Shown one piece after another: positions 1 through 11,697 of a stretch of 64,000 nt of DNA; position 1 is the first letter of the stretch, and each line of letters starts with the position of its first letter. The notes under the pieces were generated by a model. That model made no database searches. It saw nothing but the letters and a program-made list of their open reading frames with translations, and had not been told where the DNA came from. This stretch comes from Micractinium sp. NFX-FRZ (lineage: Eukaryota; Chlorophyta; Trebouxiophyceae; Chlorellales; Chlorellaceae): positions 57,485 through 121,484 of the forward strand of contig JAPTJF010000159.1 of assembly GCA_029339195.1 (NCBI GenBank), written 5' to 3'. Made by a program: the position numbers and the translations under genes.

Positions 1-2106
1 CAATACTTGCACAACCCAGCATGCCAGCCAGCTCCGCAATATGACACGCGTCACCCGCACCTGGGCCTCCAGCTCGTGCAGGCGGGCATCGTCCACATCA
101 TCCAGCGCAGACGCCAGCCCACTGCCAGACAACTTGCCGACTGGTGACCGGCTGCGGCTGCGCTCACGCTGCCGCGCCGCCAGCTGGCTGCGCAGCATGT
201 CCGACTCTGCTGCCGCTGCCTCCAGCTGGGTGCGTAGGCGCTGCACCTCTGCCACAGGCTTTGCCGCCGCCTTGCTGGCAGCAGCAGCTACTCGGGCTGC
301 CTCCTCCTCTGCGGCCTCTGCCCGCCGCTGCATAGCCGACAGGCGTCCCCGCAGGTCTGGTGTGTCGTCACCGCTCACCACGACACTCAGCTTGGCAGCC
401 TTGCTGCAATCAGGAACAAGCGGGCATATAGTGGGTCATGCCGAGGATATGCACACAACAGCGGTTCAGTCGTTAAGCAAACGCACACAAGGAGCAAGTT
501 GTAGCTAACGAAGTGCCTAGCGCAGTCGTGAAGCAACTTGCTGAGCAACCACTCACACCCCACCCACCTGTCCCGCTCCTGCTGCTTCCGGCGCTCAGCC
601 TGCACCGCTGCCTGCACACGTTCCTCTGCCACCTGCCGCTCCTCCCGTCGTGCCGTCTCCGCTGCCTGTGCAGCGCTGGCCGCTGCGGCAGCTGGTGCTG
701 CGGCCAGCGAGTCTGTGAGCCTGCCGTTCTCCCTGCAGCAGCACATACAGCAGCATAAGCTTTTATGAGCCAGCCAAACCCGATTCCCAGGCTGCGTTGG
801 CAACAAGCAAACACAAGCTAAGAGCCCAGTACTCAAGACAGAGCGCACCACATTCCATTACACACCACCCACGCACCCTCCCAGCAGGGTGCCCCACCCT
901 TCCCACCTCTGCAGTTCGGCCCGCTCCCGCTCCAGCTGGTCCACCTGCGCCTCCAGCCGCCGCGTGCCCGCCATGTCGGGCACCTCCACCACCCGCTCCA
1001 CCACCCGCACCTCGGGCGGGGGCGGCGGCGGGGGCTGCCGTGCCAGCGCCAGTGTCTGTGGGAAGTTGGAGAAGCAGAGTGGGACCAGCCAGGGTGAGAC
1101 CAGGGAGTGCGCAATGGCCATATTCCCAGGCATGCTAGGTGCCTGCAAGCATCCCGCAATGTCCAGCACCCACAATGCCTTTCTGCCACCTCGACCGCCA
1201 CTCCCACAGCCACTGCACACCCTGCCCCGCTCCGCCGCACCTCGAATGTGCGCAGCGCCTTCTTGAGGTGCTTCACCTCCTTCCGGCTCCCAGCCAGCTC
1301 CTCCTTCAGCTCCTTCACCCTCAGACCGAGCACCTGCCCTCGCTGTTGTGCGCGGCCCAGCTCGCCCTGCAACACAGAGGTGGCATGCTGATAGGGAGAG
1401 GTGGGTGCTCGCAGCAGCGGGTTGATTGGCTCTGGACGTGTGCTTGCGCCCCTACAACAAACCCCCTGCATTAGCAGGCTGACGTCCAGCTCTCTCACCT
1501 TGGCGCTGCAGCTGTCGGCAGCCAGCCTGTCTTGCACGTGCAGCAGGTAGCTGATGGTGAGCTGGGCTGTGCGGAAGAGCTGCGCGTGTGGGGGAGAGGG
1601 TGGAATGGGAGTGGAGACTGGGGTTGGATCACGTGCACGGCGGCTCTCTGTCATAGCCCGGCATGCCGAAGGCAGCGGTATTTAGTGCAGCACCCAACAA
1701 ATGGTTCCTGCCGTGGCTATGCTTCTCCCACCTGGATGAAGTTGGCGGGCGTGAGTGTGCGCCAATCCTCGCCCTCCAGGTCTCCATAGACAATGATGTC
1801 CAGCACAGACTCCAGGGCATCAACATCCGTGTCCCGCACCACGGACGTCAGGTCCAGCGAGTTCAGTGCGTGCCAGTCAATGGCGGTGAAGGCGCTGGGC
1901 GCAAAGCGGAAGGGCGCTGGCGGCGGCGCCGCAGCCATGGCGCTCTTGGCGCAGGCCTGAGCCATCAGCGCGCCTGCAATTTCATTCTCCTGCTCGCTGG
2001 AGGGCATGGCTGGCCTGGCCGCAGCTGCTGGGCGCTGGTCAAACCGGTGGTTCAATTGGCAGCGGCAGCGCGCGTCCACATCTGTAACCGGCTGCTGCAA
2101 AGTCAC
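1..2106 (-). CDS. DZIP1-like coiled-coil protein, 3' end outside window
   Basis: The N-terminal exon carries the DZIP1/Iguana signature: a PFRF start, an IDW motif, then ALNSLDL and a VVRDTDVDALE stretch. The next exon gives LFRTAQLTISYLLHVQD, the most conserved part of the family. Exons by splice sites and phase: 2106-1732, 1579-1499, 1366-1241, 1055-907, 732-568 and 403-about 61 (possible donor there), about 413 residues in view. After the head the protein is nearly all coiled coil (KELKEELAGSRKEVKHL and Ala/Glu/Arg-rich helices). Animal DZIP1 is a basal-body and ciliary transition-zone protein. The single C2H2 finger that normally follows the first coiled coil is not seen. The start could be M1 (2106) or M34 (2007). 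It shares a 350-bp upstream region with the CtIP gene. Family call is strong; function in this alga is inference. Confidence 0.72.
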
Positions 2107-2458
2107 GAAATGACTGCAGCGCTGCCAAGGCGGCCGGGAGGGTGCTCGCAGCTCAAAATTCAGCAGGACAGGCGCAGCAGGCTTCCGCTAGACATCGCCT
2201 TTCTAGCACTGCGCACACTTGTTTGACTGGTAAGAAGTTGCTGAAGCACGTTGCAGCCCCCGACTTTGAACTCCCAACTCGCTCCCTTCGCTCGGCCCAC
2301 GGGAGGTTGCTGGCTGACGGCGCACTGGCAAACCCGGGCTCGAGCGGTGCCGCATGTAGCTTGGCGGCGCAGTGAGCAGGAGCGGGGCAGAAAACTCAGC
2401 GGCGGTGGCGGGCGGCGGCGGGGCGCCGCCGTGAGTGGCAGCGGCTTTGCAGACGGCT
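2107..2458. promoter_or_regulatory. divergent promoter between DZIP1-like and CtIP genes
   Basis: This 350-bp stretch separates two head-to-head start codons and must hold both 5' UTRs and promoters. It is GC-rich near the CtIP start (GGCGGCGG runs at 2400-2425). I see no clear TATA box. Confidence 0.5.
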
Positions 2459-5400
2459 ATGGACCGCGTGCCTGAAAAGGACATCCCGGCATTGCTAGCC
2501 AGCACCGGTGACTATGTCGCCAAGCTGCAGCATGACCTAGCCTCTGAGAGGTGTGTTTCACCAGCCTGCGACGACCGGTTTGGCTGTTGCGTTGCTCCCG
2601 CCCTTGTTGCATTGTTGTGCGACGGCTGCCTGCACCCACCACTTGCTGTGCAACCTCTTGTCATAGGACTCCCCTGTGCCCACCTCCTGCAACCTTTCCG
2701 GGGGATGCAGGCGACGAGCGGAGGCGCTGCAGGCAGAGCGTGATGCGCTGCGGGTGCAGGTGTCGGTGGTGCGACAGGAGGGGGTGGCACAGACTGCCAA
2801 CCTAGAGGCACAGGTGGCACAGCTGACGGCTCAGCTGCGGCGCGCCCAGCTGGAGGCCAACACATGCAAGCAGCAGCTGCAAAGCGCCGAGGCGGCGCTG
2901 GCAGAGCAGCGCTCGGCGGCTGAGCGGGCGGAGGGCAGCGGACAGGCAGAGGCTGCTGAGCTGGCACGGCGGGTGGCTGAACTGGAGGCGCGCTGTGCGG
3001 CGCAGGCAGGGCAGCTGGGAGAGCTTCCGGGCTTGCGGGGGCGTGTGGAGCAGCAGGCAGCAGAACTGGCACGGCAGGCAGCGGAGCGGCAGGCGGCAGA
3101 GCAGGTGGGTGCTGGCCGGCGTGGCGCCAGCCTGCGTGTTGGGATGCCAGCAAGGAGTTGCCTGCCGCATTGCCCGGGGGGGGGGGGGGGGGGTTGTTGT
3201 TGCCTACGACCGCCCGCCCTCAGAACCACTTGTGTTCCCTGACCACCGGTCTGTGCGTCTCCTGCTGCAGAGGCACAAGGAAGAGGCTCAAGCGCTTGAG
3301 GCAGAGCGGGACCGCTATGCTGAGGTGAGCCAGGCCGGCGCCCCCTCTGCTGTGTGCCTGTGCTTGCTGCTCATGACCTTGGTTTGCGCCCACAGCACAT
3401 GCCAGCCCAATGTTTCAGCGACCAGCCCCTTTGCAACAATGCGCCCTGATGTGGGCCAGCTGCAGCACTGCCAGTGCATGGCAGTTGCAGGTGGGCCGAC
3501 CCTGTGCCCGCCCTCCTGCCCTGCACCTCGCCCTGCCCTGCAGGCAAGCCGCTCCCAGAAGGAGAAGAGGACGGAGGTCGCCAAGTACTGCAGGAAACTC
3601 AAGGACGATTACACGGCACTCAAGCTGGCACACCGCCGCCACAAGGATGAGAATATCAAGCTGAAGGAGAAGCTTGAGCTGCTGGAGCGTGGCCGTGGCG
3701 GCGGCGGTGCAGCGGGGGCCGCGGGTGGCGAGGCAGAGGCTGTGGGCGCAGAGGCAGGGGCTGGCGGCAGCACTGCCTCTGGCATGTCCACCCGCAGCAA
3801 TGAGGAGGGCATCGGCACCGAGCACTTGCTTGTTTCAGAGCAGACACAGGGTGCCATCCGCCGGGCGAAGAGCATCAGCAGCGGCGAGCTAGACGCTTTG
3901 CGTGGCAGCGGCAGCGGCCGGGCCACGCCTGCCAGCGGGCAGCCCGCCCAGCAGCAGCCCGCGCGGCAGCAGCCGGTGCTCCAGCAGGCTGTGCAGCAGC
4001 AGCTGCAGCCACGGGTAGCAGAGTCGCAGCAGCTGCGGTCGCCGGTGCCGCCGGCTCTGGCAGACCCGCCGCGCGTGGCTGTGCCGCCGCCAGCAGCTGT
4101 GTGGCCAGTGGATGAGCCCCCGCAGGCCTTTGCAGAGGTGCCTCCAACTGATGCCGAGAACCTGCCAGGCAGTGATGATGATGCTGACCTCACGCAGGCA
4201 GTACCACTCCCCGCAGCCCCCGTCATCTGCACCCAGCTGCCGCCGCCGGTGCAGCAGCCAGCACACCAGCGGCAGCAGCAGCACTGGCACCAGCAGCAGA
4301 AGCAGCAGCAACAGTGGGATGAGCAGCCGATGCGGCTGCGGCAAGTGCCGGCAGGGCAGCAGCAACAGCAGCAGCAGCAGCAGCAGCAGGCGCAGGGCAG
4401 GGGCGCATCACACGGCGGCAGCAGGCAGGCCAAGCGGGCGCTGCCTGCTGAGCCAGCCAGCAAAGCAGCAGACCACAGCGACGTGCAGCGCATGGCGCCG
4501 CCGCTTCCACGCCAGCCCAAGCGCCACCAGCCTGGCGGGAGCAATAGCAGGCGGCTCTCGGAAGAGGTGGACCAGCAGGTCAGGCAGCCTTCTGAGCAGC
4601 CCTCTGGTATGGTGGGGGAGCAGCAAGGCAGGCAGCCTGCCCAGCAGCAGGAACGGCAGGCCCAGCAGCCTTCGACTTCTGGGGACGGGGAGAGGGAGCA
4701 GGGCAGGCAGCCTGCCAAGCAGAGGCAGCAGCAGCAGCAGCCTCATGCCATGCCGCAGGAGCGGGCGCCGCCGCCGCCGCCGCAGCAGCAGCAGCATCAG
4801 CAGCAGCGGCAGCAACAGCGGCAGCAGCAGCTGGACCAGCAGGCGGTGTCAGACGATGAGCTATGGTCGCCGGTGGCAGGGCGGCGTGCAGCGGATGCAC
4901 CCCCAGCCCGCCCACCCTCCAGGCCACGGTCGGCGCCAGCAGAGCAGCCGCTGCCAGAGGCTGCGCCCTGGCCCACCACCGCTGCTGCAGGACCCCGGCA
5001 GCAGCAGCAGGTCCAGCAGCAGCAGCAGCAGGCACCGCCAGGCGGCGGCTGGAAGTCTGTTGTGAGGAACAACTCGGTGCATGCAGCCTTTGACCTGGGG
5101 GCCGACGGCCGCCTGCCTGCGCTGCAGCAGAGGCAGCTGCCACGCGGCACATCCGGCGGGCAGCTGGGCGGGCAGCTGGGCGGCAATGGCAGTGGTAGTG
5201 GATATGGCGGCGGTAATGGCAACGGTGGCGGCTGGGGCAATGGCGGGGGTGCGGGGTTCAAGTACCAGGCAGTGGTGCGCAAGAAGGCGGAGCGTGAGAA
5301 GCTGCAGGTGAGTGATGCAGGAGTCTGGGTGGGTGTGCTGGCTGGCTTGAGGGTCCTCCTCTCAATGCTTGCTTGGTGTGTTTGTGGAAGAGTGCTGCTG

Positions 5401-6509
5401 CTGGGGGGGGCTGCTCCTGTGCGAATGCGTCGTGGACAATCATGGGGCTTCTGTGCATGAGGCTGGTGTAGTGCCGCTCCTAGTGCATGAGGCCGCTCGA
5501 ATGTGGCTTGTGGCCTTTCCAGTTTACAACCTTCTCAACCTTGCGACCCATTGCGTGCTGCCCACACCACCGCCCTGTGATCCCCTGCACAGGGCGTGGA
5601 GTGCAAGCAGTGCATGCGCTTCTTTGACGCCCTGGAGAGCTGGGGCACCATTGGGCAGGAGACCGTGCGCCTGGCTTGCGGCCACGTGCAGCAAGGTGCG
5701 GCAGGTGGTGGGGATTGCAGGGTGCACCTGCCTGGTGACGGGTGCCTGGCGGCCTAGTGCTTGCCTGCCTGTGCAGCTTCCGCCATGCTTTGTGGCACTG
5801 CCTGCCCCACCGCTTGCCCCACCGCTATCCTCGTCGCTAGCCTGCAGCGTTGGGCATGTGTCACACTGCCCATCCCTGCTCCTTCCCTCCGGGCGTGGCC
5901 CCTGCAGTGGGCCGCGACGAGATGCGGCAGGAGGGCTCCCGCCACCGCTACATCTACCAGCCGCCTGAAACGCAGGAGGGGTTCTGGAACATGGTGGGTG
6001 GGCTGTGACGGGTTGGGTTCAGTTAGCGGTGGCCATGTGGGGAGGATTTGCTGCAGCTTGGAGTGGAGGTAGATGCAAGATCCGAGCATGCCTGCACAAG
6101 TGCCTGATGCCCATGGTTTGCCCCCAGCCCGACGGCATGTCGCTCCACTTGGCAGTCCCTGGCTCTGCCCCCGGCCAGCCCTCTGGCCTTGCGTCAATCT
6201 TGCCTCCCCCGCTCTGCAAGCCTGCCTGTCCCATGCTATGATGCTCTGTACCCCCGCCTTGTGCTGCAGGACCTCACTCAGGAGCCACCACCCAAGAAGG
6301 CGGACAAGCAGGAGCGGCAGACGGAGGGAGACGGGCAGGAACAGTGGCAGGAGGCGCTTGAGGGGCAGGAGAACGCGCCGTCACCGCAGCAGGCACAGCA
6401 GGCACAGCAGCAGCAGCAGCAGGGGCAGCAGCCGTGCTGGGTGTGGCAGGCGCGGGACATTAGTGAGGAAGAGCAGGGGCTGCAGCAGCAGGGCCGCAGC
6501 CCATCGTAG
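2459..6509 (+). CDS. CtIP/Sae2/COM1-type DNA end-resection factor
   Basis: Homologue of CtIP (RBBP8), yeast Sae2 and plant COM1, which work with MRE11-RAD50-NBS1 to open DNA double-strand breaks for homologous recombination. Exons: 2459-2550, 2711-3104, 3271-3324, 3544-5307, 5593-5695, 5908-5993, 6270-6509; about 910 residues. The N-terminal third is a coiled coil (KYCRKLKDDYTALKLAH near its end), as expected for the oligomerisation region. The middle is a long Gln/Ala/Pro-rich tract coded by CAG repeats. The C-terminal Sae2 domain is unmistakable: VVRKKAEREKLQG, then CKQC, then GSRHRYIYQPP and EGFWNM. The expected CDK site after PP reads T-Q instead of T-P. The upstream GTG-initiated frame was not used because ATG at 2459 opens exon 1. 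Confidence 0.88.
3176..3193. repeat. poly-G run in CtIP intron 2
   Basis: About 17 consecutive G in an intron, 70-80 bases upstream of the exon 3 acceptor. A likely site of length variation and sequencing error; no function seen. Confidence 0.8.
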
Positions 6510-6633
6510 CATTCTCAGGGGCTGCTGCTGCTGATAAATCGTGACTCTCACAATGACATACTGACCACAACTGCCTACAGTATTCTTTCTATTATCATAC
6601 TCCGCAAGTCATCGAGCTCTCACAGCCCAATAT

Positions 6634-6638
6634 TGTAA
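6634..6638 (+). other. candidate TGTAA polyadenylation signal of the CtIP gene
   Basis: TGTAA is the usual chlorophyte polyadenylation motif. This copy lies about 125 bases after the stop codon, in the 250-bp AT-richer gap between the convergent CtIP and LipB genes. Confidence 0.5.
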
Positions 6639-6760
6639 ATCACATTGTCGAACGGCAGTCAGCATGAATAGGCTCAGCAGGGTAGCAGCCAGAAGTCAAT
6701 AAGTGAACGGCACACTCTGACGCAGTCTGCTCAGTGCAGGGCGCCCGAGCCTTGCCCATG

Positions 6761-8309
6761 TCAGTCGGTCGCTGCTGCCGCTGCCGCTGCTGCTGCTATT
6801 GTTGCCCCGTGAGCCGCAGGAGCGCAGCCCAGCTCTGCCGCCAGCGCGTTCACATCTGGCAGCGGCTGCAGCTGGGTGAACCCAAAGTGCGCTGCAAATG
6901 CGTCCACCAGCACCTCTGCTACCTGCGATACCGGCGGTGCTGTGAGCGACAGCGGCGGCAAGCGTTCACACCCCGCTGGTGCCGCTGCTAGTGCCGCTGC
7001 CTGCCGCTGCTGCTCCTGCTGGTGATGCACTTGCTGTTGCTGCTGCCGCTGCTGGTACTGCTCCCCCGCCAGCTGGCGGTGCACTGACGTCATCTCTTTG
7101 TCGGGGGTTCCGCAGGGTATGATATTCTGGTAGTAGGACAGGTCTGTGCTGACGTTGAGTGCGATGCCGTGGCAGGTGATCCCCTGGGAGATGCGCACCC
7201 CGATGGCGCCCACCTTGCGCTCGCCCACCCACACCCCCGTCTTGCCCGGCACGCGGCCCTGCAGGGAATGGGGGGAAGTGAGGAGAGCGGTGGGGATGAA
7301 TGCCGAGGGGCAGAAGGCAGGCAGGACAAGCAGCAGCCACCCCACCCATCTGCTGCCACCGACCCACCTGCATTCATGCAGCCCCAAACAAGCACTCTGC
7401 AGGCCAAACATGCACAGGCCAGCTGCGCACAGGCCACTTGCCCGCCCCATCCCCAAATATCTGTGCATCAAGTTACCAAGCACCGCCGGGGCCCTACCCC
7501 AACCCACCCAACCCACCCGTGCGGCAATGCCGTAGCGCCCCAGTGCCGCCACCATCACATCCTCTAGCCCCTCCACATAAGCTCGCGCCCCCAGGCCCAG
7601 CTGGCGCAGGTTGAGTATTGGGTAGAGCACTATCTGCCCTGGGCCGTGGTAGGTGGTCTCCCCGCCACGCGGGATGGCTGCCACCTCAGCACCCGCTGCA
7701 AGCAGGGCGGCTGCCTCTGTGTGGAAGTCGTCTGGGCGGCCACGCTTGCCCATCGTGAAGACGTGGGCATGCTGTAATGGGAACGAGGCCGGGAGGCAAG
7801 GCGAAAGAGTAGCGGGCAGAGGACGAGAGCATGAGCAAGGCAGGCTGCCTTGCTTGCTGGGTGGGTACCTCACCCGTTACCGAAAACAAGCCTGCTAGGG
7901 AAACGCCACACCCTGACCACCTGTAGAGCAAGCAACACCACACCAAGGCCACCCCTGTAAGCTCCAAGCGCACCTCGAGCTGCAGCAGGGTGTCAGGGAT
8001 GAGCCCCTGCTTGCGCTGCTCAAACAGCAGCTCCTGTAGCCTCAGGATGGGGGCGTAGGCAGCCGGCACGCTGTTGAGGCGTGTGACACGCAGCAGGCGC
8101 TGCGCCGCCTCGCTGCGCATCCCCGCTGGCGGCGGCGGTGGCGGCGACTGCGGCAGGTGCGGCTGCGCCGCTTTGCAGCGGTTCACACGCTCTCTTGATG
8201 GGCTGGTGCTGCGCTCAAGGTGACCAAGCGTTGGCTTATAGCTGCAGAAGAGAGCGAAGGAGAGCGCCTCGCTCTTGCCGGATGGGCAGGACCCAAATGC
8301 TGTTTGCAA
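6761..8309 (-). CDS. LIP2: octanoyltransferase LipB (lipoyl(octanoyl) transferase)
   Basis: Transfers octanoyl from acyl-carrier protein to lipoyl domains of 2-oxoacid dehydrogenases and glycine cleavage H protein, the first step of lipoate synthesis. Exons: 8309-7974, 7771-7517, 7258-6761; about 362 residues. Family motifs are all present: RGGETTYHGPGQ, the lysine in GERKVGAIGVR, CHGIALNVSTDLSYY, and the PCG catalytic cysteine followed by EMTS. The first about 60 residues are basic and Ser-rich and look like an organelle transit peptide (mitochondrial is the likeliest for LIP2). The C-terminal 80 residues contain a Gln-rich insertion and an Ala-rich tail beyond the bacterial length. The start is uncertain: M1 at 8309 or an internal Met just before SEAAQRLL. 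LIP2 versus plastid LIP2p cannot be decided from sequence alone. Confidence 0.88.
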
Positions 8310-8464
8310 TCAATTCTATATTTCCCACGAGTTTCCACGATTGAGGGCCTCCTCTTCCAAATGCACGCTGGCACCACGTCGGCAGTTCCATTCTCTAGCT
8401 GCTCCCACCCTTCCAACTTGGCAACAGCGTTATCCCGTGCATTGTGTGCGCAATTGGAAGAACC

Positions 8465-10196
8465 ATGGCAGCTCAGGAGACCTGGGTTGCCCGGCCGGGA
8501 GAGCTCATCCGCGGCGGGCAGGCAGTGAGCGAGCTGGCCACGCGAGTTGGAGGCCTTCCGGTCTACCCAGAGGGCTGTACAACACCTGCACCCGAGCTGA
8601 CCGCGTGCCAGATATGCGGCATGCAGCTAACGCTGCTCCTCCAGGTGTGGGCGCCGCCGCCGCCATTGCCGCCACGCATGCCGCTGGCGGCAGGCGGCAG
8701 GCGGCAGGCGGCAGGTGGCAAGAGGCGGCTGATTTCACAGGGCACGTGAGCAGCATTGTGGGTGGCAGGCTTATGTTAGCTTTGAATGTTGCTGGTTTCC
8801 GCAGGCATATGCACCCCTAGCGCCTGACCAAGTGGAGGGCGGCCAGCCTCGGCGCTTTGTGTTTGTCTTTGGCTGCGCCGCCGAGGGGTGCGGCAAGCAG
8901 CCTGGCTGCTACCGCACTCTGCGGGTGGTGCTGCCCAGCAGCAGCAGCACCGATGAAAGCAGCAGCAACGAGGGTAGCACCAAGAGCAGCTCCGCTTCAC
9001 AGCAGAAGCAGCGGCAGCAGCAGCAGCAGGAGCAGCAGGCCCCTGTGGCAGCACCCCCAGCCGACGATTGGGGAGTCAGCGGTGCGGATGATTGGGGGTT
9101 GGCAGATGCAGGGGGCTGGGGGGATTCCACAGATGTCGGCACAGCAGGGACAGCAGCGGGAGGCAGCGCCGCAACAGCAGCATCTTTTGATTTCGGTGAC
9201 CTGAACGCTGCCTTGGATGCAGTGGGCAGCGCAGCAGCTGCCACCACCGCCGCCGCCGCAGCAGCAGCCAAGCAAAAGCAGGCGGGCGGCGGCAATGGCA
9301 GCAGCGCTGCTGCCAGCGGGCAGCCAGTGTACGACGCCGCCCGCCCCTGCCTGCCAGCATACTACCTGTGTGCCGAGCCCGAGGCGCAGTGTTCGCGGGG
9401 CAGCGGTGGCGGCAGCGGCAGCAAGGGAGAGGAGCAGGCGCACCTGGCAGCCCTCATGGCGCGGTATGAAGCCGAGGCAGCAGCTGCCATCGAGGCGGCT
9501 CCGGCTCCCAGCCCGGCAGCACTGGCTGCAGGGGTGTGCGCCCCCGGGGGCAGCGGAGCGGCAGCGGGGCCGGACGGCTGGGGAGGAGAGGGGTATGAGG
9601 AGGATGCTGTGCTGGGGCCAGCTGGCAAGCGCGCTGTGGGTGCTGCCTACCTCAAGTTTGCAAAGCAGGTGGCACGCTGCCCCGACCAGTGCGCGCGATA
9701 CAGGTGCGTTGCTGGTGGGTGAAAGATCATGGGTGGAAGCAGCGGGGCCGGGCCAGCTGTGGCACTTGAGAATTTGAGAACCGGCAGGAGCTTTAAAGAG
9801 CGTGTGCTCGTGCTTGCTCTGCTGTCGTGCCCATCCTGACTACTCAGCGCCCCGCCTCACCCGCCTGCGCCCGCCTGCAGCTTTGGTGGCGCACTGCTCT
9901 GGCCGGCCGCCCAGCCGCCGCAGCCGCCGCAGCCGTGCGCCGCCTGCGGCGCCCCCCGCGTGTTTGAGCTCCAGCTCATGGCCCCGCTCATTCACGGCCT
10001 CATAGAGTCGGCAGAGTGGCTGGCAGCAGAAGGGGGCGGGGCGGCGGCAGGAGGGGCGGCAGGCCCGGGCCCCCTGCTGCAGCCATCGGACACTTGGGAG
10101 TGGCTGACGATAGCGGTGTACACCTGCAGCAGAGGCTGCCATGCGGGCGGGGCGCTGGTAGAGGAGGCGACTGTAGTGGCAAACGAAGATGCATAG
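8465..10196 (+). CDS. PDCD2/Tsr4-family ribosomal-protein chaperone
   Basis: PDCD2 and yeast Tsr4 are cytosolic chaperones of ribosomal protein uS5 (RPS2) for 40S assembly. Exons: 8465-8644, 8805-9703, 9881-10196; about 464 residues. The N-terminal half has the paired-cysteine module (CQICGMQLTLLLQ, AYAPL, then CAAEGCGKQPGCYRTLRV). The C-terminal half matches PDCD2_C: YLKFAKQVARCPDQCARY, a CAACG pair, VFELQLMAP, and WEWLTIAVYTCSRGC. A 200-residue Ser/Ala/Gln-rich insert separates them and contains three closely spaced W-G pairs, which is odd. The exon 1 start uses the ATG in ACCATGGC. The gene is convergent with the Kazal-like gene. Confidence 0.88.
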
Positions 10197-10673
10197 CTTG
10201 TGATTGTTTTGATTGATCCCTCTGCCGAACTTCCTGTCCGTTCTGCCATGGTTTGGTGGTAATATGCAATGTGCCTTACACTCAGGATCAGGATCAGGAT
10301 CTTTAACACTGCCCTGGCAGGGCTCTGAGAAGTCAAAATGGAAGGGAGAGCACAGTGCTTACAAAAAGGTGGTCAGCTCTGTCACGAAAACCCGTTGGAT
10401 AAATCAGTACGGGAGAGTTGAGAGCATGATGATACTATGTGTTGGCTTTCATTGCGGCAGCATCGGCAGGGGGGGCAGTGATGCGTGGACTGAAGTTCGT
10501 GTGAGGGTGGGGAGGGTGGGGAGAATGGCCGAGTGCAAAATGGAATTGGAAAGGGGTTGGGTGGGTGTTTGTCCACCCAGGACAGGATCAGAGCTTGATC
10601 AAGGGTGATGGGTGACGGGTGTAACGATTGTGAGGAGGAGGAGAGCGGAGTGCACGCCAGAGCAGCTAGCAGC
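10197..10673. other. convergent 3' region, PDCD2 and Kazal-like genes
   Basis: No gene seen. Candidate polyadenylation motifs are TGTAA on plus at 10620-10624 (for PDCD2) and on minus at 10280-10276 or 10363-10359 (for the Kazal-like gene). If used, the two 3' UTRs overlap by 250 or more bases. A GGATCA triplet repeat lies at about 10284-10302. Confidence 0.45.
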
Positions 10674-11697
10674 TTACACTGCCAGCTTCACGCACTTGTG
10701 GTCTCCGGTGCGGCGGTAGCCCTGGCTGCGGTCGCAAGCGGTGCAGTAGTTGATGCTGCCAGGGCAGCGCAGGCACCCCTCCACTGCGCAGCGCTTGCAC
10801 ACTCCAGCGGCACCCAGGCGGTAGCCCAGTGCACATGCGCGGCACCTCTTGCCGTCCCGGCACCGCAGGCAGCCAGCCTTGCCCTGGGTGCACTGCTTGG
10901 CGGGGGGCTTGGGGGTGGCTGCAGAGTGGGGCAGGAGGGCAGAGGGAGCGGGTGGGTGGTTGAAGTGGGCTGTGGCTGTGGCTGTGGCAGGGCCGAGGGT
11001 GGGGGAAGGGCAGCAGCCACACCTCGTGCTGTCACTTTGACACGCAACTGCTGGGCAAGCACCATGCTGCTCGCCTGCCACACCCACCCCCGCCCGCTGC
11101 CATCTCCCCCCCTGGACCCACCCACTGCTACAACCCCACCACCCCACTCACGCTTGAGGGCGCAGGCGCAGTCGTCATCAAACTTGGGAGAGGTGTCGGT
11201 CTGGCCCTCCCACACCTTGTGGCAGCGGGTCACCGCCTGGCCCATCAGGCTGCAGCCGACAGCAGAGCCACAGTCCAGGGGCAGGTAGTTGTAGCGCGGG
11301 GTCTGGTTGTTCAGCCACGCGGCGGTCACGCAGTGCTTGAAGGTGCAGGCGTTGGCGTGAAGAGTGCCCTCTGTGTCGGTGCGCCCATCGGCCACGCAGA
11401 TGGGGTTCCACCCATCCTTGGCAATGCACTTGCGGGCGCAGTCGTAGTCGATGATAGGGCCCCTGCAGTGGGAGGACGAGGAGTGCAAGTGCCAAGTGTG
11501 CGTTAGGGCGGCAGGCGCTGTGGGCAGGGTGGGCAGGGCGGGGCACTTGCCAGCTGGTGGCGCCAGGGCTGGTGGCTCCAGCCAGCCCCTCCGGCTGCCT
11601 GCCTGCCTGTAGCCCGCCTGCATGCAGCTCACCTGGCGAGTGCAGGAGCTGCGCTTAGCGCCAGCAGGAGGGCGCAGGCAAGGGCAAAGCGCGCCAT
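10674..11697 (-). CDS. small secreted Cys-rich protein, Kazal-like N-terminal module
   Basis: Exons: 11697-11633, 11462-11152, 10918-10674; about 206 residues. The first 22 residues are a clean signal peptide (ARFALACALLLALS then APALA). Next is CARKCIAKDGWNPIC, VADGRT and ACTFKHC, whose spacing resembles a Kazal serine-protease-inhibitor domain (PxC, DGxT, N-A-C). The C-terminal 80 residues are a Cys-rich stretch with CLRCRDGKRCRAC and CLRCPGSINYC, like furin-type repeats and like the tail of the subtilisin at 51.8-55.7 kb. Export to the cell wall or medium is likely. Protease inhibition is inference from the Kazal-like spacing only. A TATA-like CATAAAAG lies on the minus strand at about 11803-11796, 100 bases upstream of the ATG. 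Confidence 0.7.

Noticed and set aside
4112..5065. 317-codon plus-strand Ser/Arg-rich frame
   Set aside because: Out-of-frame reading of the CAG-rich CtIP exon 4.
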